Under the pieces are notes generated by a model that was given only the letters and a program-made list of their open reading frames with translations, had not been told where the DNA came from and did not search any database. From Tannerellaceae bacterium (GTDB lineage: Bacteria > Bacteroidota > Bacteroidia > Bacteroidales > Tannerellaceae), in NCBI GenBank assembly GCA_031267775.1, contig JAIRYL010000070.1, forward strand, positions 1 through 35,131: a DNA stretch of 35,131 bases. Direction: 5' to 3'. Shown piece by piece: positions 1 through 6,823 of the stretch. The position numbers and the translations under genes were made by a program. Position 1 is the first letter of the stretch; each line of letters starts with the position of its first letter.

Positions 1-21
1 GCAATAATTAAAATAAATTTG

Positions 22-29
22 TATATTTG
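22..29 (+). promoter_or_regulatory. Possible -7 promoter box
   Basis: TATATTTG is a perfect match to the Bacteroidota -7 box TAnnTTTG. The matching -33 element would lie before the window, so it cannot be checked. A start near base 36 would run straight into the terminator hairpin that follows, giving only about a 50-base transcript, so this may be chance or an attenuated start. Confidence 0.3.
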
Positions 30-41
30 ACACGCTTAACG

Positions 42-86
42 GGGCTGCGCTTAGACTTAGGTTCATACATAAGCGCAGCCCTTTTT
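42..86 (+). terminator. Rho-independent terminator
   Basis: A perfect 12-bp stem (GGGCTGCGCTTA at 42-53 with TAAGCGCAGCCC at 70-81) closes a 16-base loop and is followed by TTTTT. It most likely ends the gene to the left of the window. It lies 60 bases before the first start codon here, so that gene probably has its own promoter after it. Confidence 0.8.
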
Positions 87-146
87 ACTAAACCCTTTAT
101 ATACTATGAATGGAAAAGAAAGTTACTTATTAATCTATAAATTTCA

Positions 147-1319
147 ATGAGGATGAAAAACAGGAAGCTTAGAATGGGAATGGTTGGCGGCGGCAGCGAC
201 GCTTTTATTGGCGCAATTCATCGCAGCGCCGCTTTTTTGGATAATCAAATTGAATTGGTTTGCGGATGCTTCAGCGTGAATCCCGACATATCGATCAGTT
301 CGGGACGTTCGTATTACCTGCCTGAAGACCGGGTTTATAAAACGTACCAGCAACTGTTTGACCACGAAGCAAGCCTCCCGGAAGGCGAACGGATGGACTT
401 TGTAACGATTGTAACTCCCAATAAATGGCATTTTGAGCCGGCCATGATAGCGCTGGAAAAAGGATTTCACGTAGTGGTGGACAAACCGATGACCTTCTCG
501 CTGGAAGAGGCTAAATTATTACAGAAAAAAGTAGAAGAGACCGGATTGATCCTGGCGCTCACCCATGTTTACACCGGTTACCCAGCCGTAAAAGAAGCCA
601 AAGAACGGGTGGCCAAAGGAGAGTTGGGCAAAATCCGCCGGGTATATGTAGAGTATTCGCAAGGATGGTTATCCGAACGAATCGAATTACAGGGAGGCAA
701 TAACGCGGGATGGCGCACCGACCCGAAACGCTCCGGCAAAGCCGGCTCGGTAGGCGACATTGGCACGCATGCCTGGCATTTGAGCGAATATATAACAGGC
801 CAAAAAGTAACCGAACTTTGCGCCGACCTTAAAGCGTTCGCCCCCGGCCGTCCGATAGACGACGACGCCGCCGCCTTTTTGCGGTACGATAAAGGAGCGA
901 CAGGCGTTTTGACGTGTTCGCAAATTGCAGCCGGCGAAGAAAACAAGCTGACCATCCGCGTTTATGGCGAAAAAGGAGGCTTGGAATGGCGTCAGGAAGA
1001 ACCCAACAGCTTATACCTGAAATGGACGGACAAGCCTAAAGAAATCATCCGCATGGGCAACAACGGATTTATCGGCGACCTGTCTAAATATAATACCCGC
1101 ACGCCGGGCGGACATCCGGAAGGATTTATCGAATCGTTTGCCAATATCTACCGTAATTTTGCCGCTACGGTCAGAAGCGTACAAAGCGGCGAAAAGCCTG
1201 CCGGAAAAGCGCTCGACTTCCCGACTGTTACGGACGGCGTAAGAGGCATGCAATTTATAGAAACCATGGTAGAGGCCGGCTACAACGAAAAACAGAAATG
1301 GCAAAAATGGATAGACTGA
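147..1319 (+). CDS. Gfo/Idh/MocA family oxidoreductase (cytosolic)
   Basis: This is a 390-residue NAD(P)-dependent oxidoreductase of the Gfo/Idh/MocA family. The Rossmann glycine motif GMVGGGSDAFIGAIHR is near residues 11-26, the family EKP-type motif appears as DKPMTF near residue 113, and GDIGTHAWHL lies in the C-terminal alpha/beta substrate domain. No signal peptide is visible, so it should act in the cytoplasm, probably on a sugar, inositol or keto-sugar. The start at 147 is the first ATG; a second ATG six bases later is equally possible. It lies 149 bases before the cytochrome/SUMF1 gene and may belong to the same pathway as the exported homologue at 3092, but the AT-rich gap suggests a separate promoter there. 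The family is certain; the substrate is not readable from sequence. Confidence 0.9.
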   Translation: MRMKNRKLRMGMVGGGSDAFIGAIHRSAAFLDNQIELVCGCFSVNPDISISSGRSYYLPEDRVYKTYQQLFDHEASLPEGERMDFVTIVTPNKWHFEPAMIALEKGFHVVVDKPMTFSLEEAKLLQKKVEETGLILALTHVYTGYPAVKEAKERVAKGELGKIRRVYVEYSQGWLSERIELQGGNNAGWRTDPKRSGKAGSVGDIGTHAWHLSEYITGQKVTELCADLKAFAPGRPIDDDAAAFLRYDKGATGVLTCSQIAAGEENKLTIRVYGEKGGLEWRQEEPNSLYLKWTDKPKEIIRMGNNGFIGDLSKYNTRTPGGHPEGFIESFANIYRNFAATVRSVQSGEKPAGKALDFPTVTDGVRGMQFIETMVEAGYNEKQKWQKWID

Positions 1320-1403
1320 CGAAAGGAAAGGAAAAAAAACGTCTCTGTATAAATTTATTTATAAAATAATTTATTCCTTATTTTATTTTACAATAAATTA
1401 TGC

Positions 1404-1411
1404 TACTTTTA
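1404..1411 (+). promoter_or_regulatory. Weak -7 promoter box
   Basis: TACTTTTA differs from TAnnTTTG only in the last base and lies in an AT-rich 149-base gap. A TTTA 18 bases upstream could serve as a poor -33 element. It would give a leader of about 50 bases for the cytochrome/SUMF1 gene. This is a weak call. Confidence 0.25.
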
Positions 1412-1468
1412 TTGCCGATTTTTAATCTAATCCAAACATACGCAAGAAAATAGTTGAGCTAAAGATAA

Positions 1469-3055
1469 ATGATAAAGAAAAAATCAAGTCGTTACGCATT
1501 ATCTGAGAAAAAAAGTTTCTTTCAAAAGAAATCCTTCTTCCTTTTAGCGGGACTCATTTTGGGGGCCGGTTGTATAATCGGCCTATACCTCACTTCCGTT
1601 TATTTTTCAACCGACGAATCGTGTCTGATGTGCCATGTGCATCCGCATGTGGAAAGCAGTTGGAAATTATCCAAACATTATAATAACGGAAGCGGAACGA
1701 AGACGCATTGCATAGCGTGCCATCTTCCTCCGCAAACCCATACATGGTCTCATTATACGGCAAAAGCAGGGTTGGGGCTTCGCGACGTATGGGGTTATCT
1801 GACGAAAGACAGCGCCGATTATGACTGGGACAGGCTGTCTGAACTGGAATACGCCGTTACGTACATCCCCAATGAATCGTGCAAGGAATGTCATCACAGT
1901 TTATTTCCGGAAGGAATTACAGGGGATGGCGTCACTGCCCACCTGTATTATGAAGATAATGAGAAAAAGCTGGATCTTCAATGCATCAGTTGCCATTTAG
2001 ACGCCGGCCATTATAATCCGAATTACAGCCATGGCAAATTAACCGGTATTCCCGGCGCAAGCGCCGGCATTTCGGCGCTCGATACCAGCCGCTTCTTTAA
2101 AGCGCCCGCCACCGTCGCTTCGTTTACAAACTATACGGAGCAAATCCCCGGCACGGCGGTATCGTTTAAGATGGTAGCCGTTCCGGGCGGAACATTTAAG
2201 ATGGGCAGCACAGACAAAGAGCCTTTCCACCAAGCGGACGAATCGCCCGTACGCAGCGTAAGCGTCAGCCCGTTCTTTATGGCTGAAGCCGAAGTTACGT
2301 GGGATCAATACTGGGCGTTTTACGCCAATACCATGAGCGAAGGGCGCACGCCTCCCGAAAACGTTTATGCCAACAACAGCCGCCCGGATGTAGACGCCGT
2401 ATCAGGCCCCACGCCTCCGTTTGGATTCCCCGACCAGGGATGGGGAGGAGGCGACCGGCCGGCCATAACGATGACGCATTACGCCGCAGAAACATTTTGC
2501 CAGTGGCTATCGTTGAAAACGGGTAAAAAATACCGTCTGCCCACCGAAGCCGAATGGGAATACGCCGCTCGCGGCGGCACGGAAACCCCTTATTTTTTCC
2601 CGGGCAACCCCAAGAAGTTCTCGGATGAAGGGTTCTGGCGCAAATTTATCAGCGCCGACGTCGACACGATCGGCTCGTATGTTATCTACGGCAAGAACAG
2701 TAAAAACAAAACGCAGGAGCCGTCGGCCGTTAGCGCGAATCCGTTCGGACTTAAAAACATGCTGGGCAACGTAATGGAATACTGCGCCGACAAGTACAGC
2801 GCGGAAGCTTACAGCAAAGGCGGAGAAAGCGTGGTAGACCCCTTAGTAACGGAAGGCTCCGAATGGGTTGTGCGCGGAGGGAATTACACGTCGGACGCCG
2901 CCGACCTTCGCGTAGCCGCCCGCGACTATACCAAACATGACGCCTGGCTGAAAACAGATCCGCAACAACCTAAAAGTATCTGGTGGTATTCCGATATTCG
3001 CGGTATCGGTTTCCGCATCGTATGCGAACCCGACGCTTCAACAGGCGGTCTATAA
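1469..3055 (+). CDS. Tetraheme NapC/NirT-like cytochrome fused to SUMF1 domain
   Basis: This 528-residue protein has a lysine-rich N-terminus, one membrane anchor (about residues 24-46), then four CxxCH heme sites: CLMCH at 52, CIACH at 81, CKECH at 138 and CISCH at 172. That layout is typical of NapC/NirT membrane quinol dehydrogenases, which pass electrons from menaquinol to periplasmic partners. From about residue 228 it becomes a SUMF1/formylglycine-generating-enzyme-like domain: PGGTFKMGS, YRLPTEAEWEYAARGG, GLKNMLGNVMEYCAD, WVVRGGNYTS and GIGFRIV. The C-terminal cysteine pair that true formylglycine-generating enzymes use for copper is not visible, and no sulfatase lies in the window. 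It is therefore probably a binding or non-canonical domain rather than a sulfatase activator. It precedes the exported oxidoreductase by 36 bases. I infer it re-oxidises or docks that enzyme. Confidence 0.88.
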   Translation: MIKKKSSRYALSEKKSFFQKKSFFLLAGLILGAGCIIGLYLTSVYFSTDESCLMCHVHPHVESSWKLSKHYNNGSGTKTHCIACHLPPQTHTWSHYTAKAGLGLRDVWGYLTKDSADYDWDRLSELEYAVTYIPNESCKECHHSLFPEGITGDGVTAHLYYEDNEKKLDLQCISCHLDAGHYNPNYSHGKLTGIPGASAGISALDTSRFFKAPATVASFTNYTEQIPGTAVSFKMVAVPGGTFKMGSTDKEPFHQADESPVRSVSVSPFFMAEAEVTWDQYWAFYANTMSEGRTPPENVYANNSRPDVDAVSGPTPPFGFPDQGWGGGDRPAITMTHYAAETFCQWLSLKTGKKYRLPTEAEWEYAARGGTETPYFFPGNPKKFSDEGFWRKFISADVDTIGSYVIYGKNSKNKTQEPSAVSANPFGLKNMLGNVMEYCADKYSAEAYSKGGESVVDPLVTEGSEWVVRGGNYTSDAADLRVAARDYTKHDAWLKTDPQQPKSIWWYSDIRGIGFRIVCEPDASTGGL

Positions 3056-3091
3056 AAAACAAATTACAAACGCACTAAAAGTTATAATATC

Positions 3092-4480
3092 ATGAAAAAA
3101 GAAATCAGCAGAAGATCATTTTTAAAAAGTTCGGCCATGGTTGGCGCTATCGGCGCTATCGGCGGAACAGGCAGCGCATTATCCTCATGTAGCGGCGGCG
3201 CCGGCGCAAGCGCAGGAGCCAACGCTCCTCTAAAAGCGCCCGGAAGTTATTATGTGCCTAACCTGGTAGACTTTGCCGGCGACGGACAAGAATTAAAAGC
3301 GGGAATAATCGGTTGCGGGGGCCGCGGCTCGGGCGCAGCATTCAACTTCCTGCAGGCAGCAGGCGGCGTAACGATCACCGCTTTGGGCGACACGTTTAAA
3401 GACCGCGTTGACAGTTTGGCTGAAAAATTAAAAGCAGACAACGCTATCGATATACCGGAGAATATGCGCTTTGTAGGTTTAGACGCTTATAAAGCTGTAA
3501 TAGACAGCGGCGTAGACGTAGTAATTATAGCTACTCCTCCCAATTTCCGCCCGATTCATTTTCAATATGCCACCGAAAAAGGCAAACATTCGTTCCTTGA
3601 AAAACCTATTTGCGTAGACCCGGTGGGTTACCGCACGATCATGGCGACAGCTAAACAGGCGCTGGCAAAAAACCTTTGCGTTATTACCGGCACGCAACGC
3701 CATCACCAACGCAACTATGTAGCGGCTTACCAAAAAGTAATGGATGGCGCGATAGGCGAAATTACGGGCGGAACGGTTTACTGGAATCAGTCTATGCTTT
3801 GGTTCCGCGAACGCCAGGCGAACTGGAGCGATTGCGAATGGATGATCCGCGACTGGGTAAACTGGAAATGGCTTTCGGGAGACCATATTGTGGAACAGCA
3901 CGTACATAATCTGGACGTATTTACATGGTTTACAGGCCTGAAACCTAAAACAGCCGTTGGTTTCGGTTCTCGCCAGCGCCGCGTAACCGGCGACCAATAC
4001 GATAACTTCAGTATTGATTTTGAAATGGAAAACGGCATACATCTGCATAGCATGTGCCGCCAGATAGACGGATGCGCCAATAATGTAAGCGAATTTTTCC
4101 AGGGAACAAAAGGCAGCTTATATACAGACAGCGGAAACAATGCGGTGATTAAAGACCTTGCCGGCAATGAAGTATGGAAATATGACTTTGAAGCGGAAAA
4201 ATCAAGTACGCAGCAACAAAATCCATACGTATTGGAACATGTAAACTGGGTGAACCATATCCGCAGCCAAAAACCGATAGACCAGGCTTCCGAAACAGCC
4301 GTGGCTTGTATGGCCGCTATTATGGGTCGCGAATCGGCTTATTCGGGCGATATGACAACCTGGGACGCCATGACGGCTTCGCCGCTGGATTATCTGCCTA
4401 AAGATTTAAACATCGGCCAGATGGATATGAGCGGATTTACGGTTCATGTTCCCGGGAAACCACTTGCTCCAAAAGAATAA
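3092..4480 (+). CDS. Exported Gfo/Idh/MocA oxidoreductase (Tat/lipobox)
   Basis: This 462-residue protein starts with a twin-arginine motif (SRRSFLK, residues 5-11), a hydrophobic stretch and a lipobox-like LSSC. It is probably folded with its cofactor, exported by Tat and tethered as a lipoprotein. The Rossmann motif is GIIGCGGRGSG (about residues 71-81). The EKP motif is intact (EKPICVD, about residue 170), and GDHIVEQHVHNLD is in the substrate domain. The family uses tightly bound or free NAD(P); exported members such as glucose-fructose oxidoreductase keep the nucleotide bound. The next gene starts 3 bases after its stop, so they are co-translated. Substrate unknown; a sugar or glycoside is the obvious guess. 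Confidence 0.9.
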   Translation: MKKEISRRSFLKSSAMVGAIGAIGGTGSALSSCSGGAGASAGANAPLKAPGSYYVPNLVDFAGDGQELKAGIIGCGGRGSGAAFNFLQAAGGVTITALGDTFKDRVDSLAEKLKADNAIDIPENMRFVGLDAYKAVIDSGVDVVIIATPPNFRPIHFQYATEKGKHSFLEKPICVDPVGYRTIMATAKQALAKNLCVITGTQRHHQRNYVAAYQKVMDGAIGEITGGTVYWNQSMLWFRERQANWSDCEWMIRDWVNWKWLSGDHIVEQHVHNLDVFTWFTGLKPKTAVGFGSRQRRVTGDQYDNFSIDFEMENGIHLHSMCRQIDGCANNVSEFFQGTKGSLYTDSGNNAVIKDLAGNEVWKYDFEAEKSSTQQQNPYVLEHVNWVNHIRSQKPIDQASETAVACMAAIMGRESAYSGDMTTWDAMTASPLDYLPKDLNIGQMDMSGFTVHVPGKPLAPKE

Positions 4481-4483
4481 ACC

Positions 4484-5425
4484 ATGGCGATTGATAGAAG
4501 GAACTTTATCCGGACGTCTTTATCCGGCGCAGCCGTCGCTACAATAGGCGCAACCGCTTTTACCGCTTGTACGGGCAAAGCGGCGCCTGATGGCGCAACA
4601 GTATCAAAAGCCTGTTGCGCAAGCGGTACGGCGGAATTGAAACTTTCATTTCAAGAAGGTACCGCGCCGGGTAAGGATTTACATGAGAAGTTCGATTATT
4701 TCGAACAATTAGGTATCGTGGGGTTTGAACCGGGCGGCAAAGGCTTAGCCGGTCGGGTTCAGGAAATAAAAGACGCGCTGAAAGGCCGCGCCATACAGGT
4801 AAGCGCCATCTGCGCCGGTTTTGAAGGTTTTATACTTTCAACAGAGGAATCGGTTCGCAATCAATGCATGGATACCATGAAAGAAATCATAACCGCCGCC
4901 GGCGAACTGGAATCTACGGGCGTTATTATCGTTCCGGCCTTCAATCACCAGCAACCCGTTATGCCACATACACAGGAAACGCGCGATTTCTTATGCGAGC
5001 AATTTAATGCGATGGGAACGTTTGCACACGAACACGGCACGACCATTATCATGGAACCGCTGAACAGAAAAGAAGCATTTTATTTGCGCCAGGTAGCCGA
5101 CGCCGCATCTATTTGCCGCGACATAAACAATCCGGGCGTAACCTGTTTAGGCGATTTCTGGCACATGACATGGGAGGAAACCTGCGATATGGGAGCATTC
5201 CTGTCTGCCGGAAAATACCTTCAACATGTACACATGGCCAGCCGTAAACGCCGTAGCATGCCGGGCGAAGACGGAGAGGCAGATAACTACGTCAGCGGAT
5301 TCAAAGGTCTGAAAATGCTGGGCTATGATAAATATGTAAGTTTTGAATGCGGATGTCAGGGAGACCGTGCAACGGCGCTTCCCGCCGCTGTGGAATTATT
5401 GCGTAAACAATGGAAAGAAGCCTGA
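4484..5425 (+). CDS. Exported TIM-barrel sugar isomerase/epimerase-like protein
   Basis: This 313-residue protein has a Tat-like start (DRRNFIRTSLSG), a hydrophobic segment and a lipobox-like FTAC, so it probably sits in the same compartment as the preceding oxidoreductase. The body is a xylose-isomerase-like/AP-endonuclease-2 TIM barrel. Candidate metal and substrate residues sit in IIMEPLNRKEAF, CLGDFWHM, HVHMASRKRR and VSFECGCQG. Members of this fold isomerise, epimerise or, in 3-keto-glycoside pathways, eliminate from oxidised sugars. Pairing with an exported Gfo/Idh/MocA enzyme fits the last idea, which is inference. The hemerythrin-like gene starts one base after its stop. Confidence 0.87.
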   Translation: MAIDRRNFIRTSLSGAAVATIGATAFTACTGKAAPDGATVSKACCASGTAELKLSFQEGTAPGKDLHEKFDYFEQLGIVGFEPGGKGLAGRVQEIKDALKGRAIQVSAICAGFEGFILSTEESVRNQCMDTMKEIITAAGELESTGVIIVPAFNHQQPVMPHTQETRDFLCEQFNAMGTFAHEHGTTIIMEPLNRKEAFYLRQVADAASICRDINNPGVTCLGDFWHMTWEETCDMGAFLSAGKYLQHVHMASRKRRSMPGEDGEADNYVSGFKGLKMLGYDKYVSFECGCQGDRATALPAAVELLRKQWKEA

Positions 5426-5426
5426 G

Positions 5427-6134
5427 ATGCCTTTAGTTTACCCTCATATGCAGATGAGTGAAGTGGTGGAAGAACACGCTTCACTCATTCCTGTTATTAA
5501 CCGGTTTGGCATTCGTTTGGGACTGGGCGACAGTTCTGTTAACGAAATTTGCCATAACCATCAATTAGACGCTGATTTCTTTTTAACGGTAATCAACACC
5601 TTTTTACATGAAGAATATTTCCCGGAAAAAAAACTGCAATCCTTCCATACTTCATTAATTATTGATTATCTGCAAAAAACGAATCATTATTACCGTCAAA
5701 ACCAATTACCCAATATCGAACGCCACCTTACTTATTTTATAAAGGTAAGCGCCCCCGGTAACCAGTCGCTCTCCTTCATAGGCGCCTTTTTTGCCGAATG
5801 TAAAAAAGCATTTGACGCACGTATGGATTATGATGAAAAGACGTGGTTTCCCTACTGCCTGGCTTTAAACGAAAGCCGGCGACAACGTACGGACGCGCCT
5901 ATCCCGCAGGCGTCTTCGCTACAGTGTGAAGATAACCGGGAGGAATTACTTGCCGACTTGAAAAAAATTATTGTAAAACATCTTTCGGGTTCATACGACG
6001 AAAATCTCTGTTACGCGGTAGTAATAGCCGTAAACAACCTTCAAAAAGATATGAAACAACAAAATCGCATCCGCTACCGAATACTTGTTCCCATGGTAAC
6101 GGCGATGGAGAAATTTGTGAATAACCACTTATAG
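5427..6134 (+). CDS. ScdA-N/hemerythrin-like protein
   Basis: I place the start at the ATG at 5427, one base after the previous stop, giving 235 residues; an upstream in-frame ATG at 5343 would overlap the previous gene by 83 bases. Residues 11-55 (SEVVEEHASLIPVINRFGIR onward) resemble the N-terminal domain of ScdA/RIC iron-sulfur repair proteins, and the rest resembles a hemerythrin-type helical bundle. Possible metal ligands H87, H100 and E137 (DEKTWFPY) remain. The usual histidine of the HMxxEE-type motif reads ARMDYDE, and the last-helix histidine reads KQQNRIRYRILVP, so the di-iron site looks incomplete. It overlaps or abuts a LuxR regulator, which suggests a redox, oxygen or NO sensing pair. 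Confidence 0.72.
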   Translation: MPLVYPHMQMSEVVEEHASLIPVINRFGIRLGLGDSSVNEICHNHQLDADFFLTVINTFLHEEYFPEKKLQSFHTSLIIDYLQKTNHYYRQNQLPNIERHLTYFIKVSAPGNQSLSFIGAFFAECKKAFDARMDYDEKTWFPYCLALNESRRQRTDAPIPQASSLQCEDNREELLADLKKIIVKHLSGSYDENLCYAVVIAVNNLQKDMKQQNRIRYRILVPMVTAMEKFVNNHL

Positions 6135-6136
6135 TG

Positions 6137-6703
6137 ATGTGCAAAATAAGGCAAATAGCTATTATTCTCCCCGACGCCTTACAACGTACCGGCTTGCAAA
6201 GTTTACTGGCAGCTTATTTTCCCCCTGTTGAAATTGCCCATTTTTCTTCTTTTGAATGTATGGTTTCGGCAAACAACGACCTGTATGATTACTATTTCAC
6301 CCTGCCTGAAACGTTTGTTTTAAACGCGGATTTTTTTCTCCCCCGCAAAGCCAAAACAGTTTTGCTGATAAACCGGGATACCACCCCGTCTACGGGAAAT
6401 AACCTGCCTGTACTTGCTCCGCAGGAAGCCATTATTGAAAATCTGCAACAATTATTCGCCTCCGACGGAACTAACCCAACAAACGAAAAGAGTAAAGAAC
6501 TGTCTATCCGCGAAACAGACGTGCTTAAACGGATTGTACAGGGCCTTACCAATAAAGATATAGCCGACGCTCTGAATATCAGTTTAAATACCGTACTCTC
6601 CCACCGCAAAAACATAACCTCGAAACTGGGTATAAAAACCGTTTCCGGCCTCACGTTCTATGCTATCATGAACGGGCTGGTCTCTTCCGACCTTATCGGA
6701 TGA
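6137..6703 (+). CDS. LuxR-type DNA-binding regulator with pseudo-receiver
   Basis: This is a 188-residue protein from the ATG at 6137; a GTG at 6134, overlapping the previous stop, is an alternative. Residues about 1-105 look like a divergent receiver-type domain without an obvious phosphoacceptor aspartate where the core strands lie. Residues about 120-180 form a clear LuxR/GerE helix-turn-helix: LSIRETDVLKRIVQGLTNKD, then IADALNISLNTVLSHRKNI, a recognition helix typical of NarL-type regulators. It is the last gene of the tight operon and lies 120 bases before a TonB-dependent receptor with its own promoter, which is a plausible target. Bacteroidota often encode such regulators next to hemerythrin-like proteins; I know this as a general pattern only. 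Confidence 0.85.
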   Translation: MCKIRQIAIILPDALQRTGLQSLLAAYFPPVEIAHFSSFECMVSANNDLYDYYFTLPETFVLNADFFLPRKAKTVLLINRDTTPSTGNNLPVLAPQEAIIENLQQLFASDGTNPTNEKSKELSIRETDVLKRIVQGLTNKDIADALNISLNTVLSHRKNITSKLGIKTVSGLTFYAIMNGLVSSDLIG

Positions 6704-6760
6704 CTTCTTTTTAAGACTAAGGAAGCCTCTGCCTCCTGAAAAAATCACTACATTTGGTGA

Positions 6761-6791
6761 TTGACCATTCAAAAATATTAGCGTTCCTTTG
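6761..6791 (+). promoter_or_regulatory. Promoter of the TonB-dependent receptor gene
   Basis: TTG at 6761-6763 is followed after 20 bases by TTCCTTTG at 6784-6791, one mismatch from the TAnnTTTG box. A start near 6798 would leave a leader of about 26 bases. An imperfect hairpin lies just upstream (6720-6737) without a T-run. Confidence 0.45.
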
Positions 6792-6823
6792 CGTCAGTAA
6801 TCATTTTTAATCATTTATATGCT

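Noticed and set aside
1469..3055. True formylglycine-generating sulfatase activator
   Set aside because: The copper-binding cysteines are not visible and no sulfatase gene is in the window.
5343..5426. Upstream start for the hemerythrin-like gene
   Set aside because: It lies inside the isomerase gene; the ATG at 5427, one base after that stop, fits the tight operon spacing.
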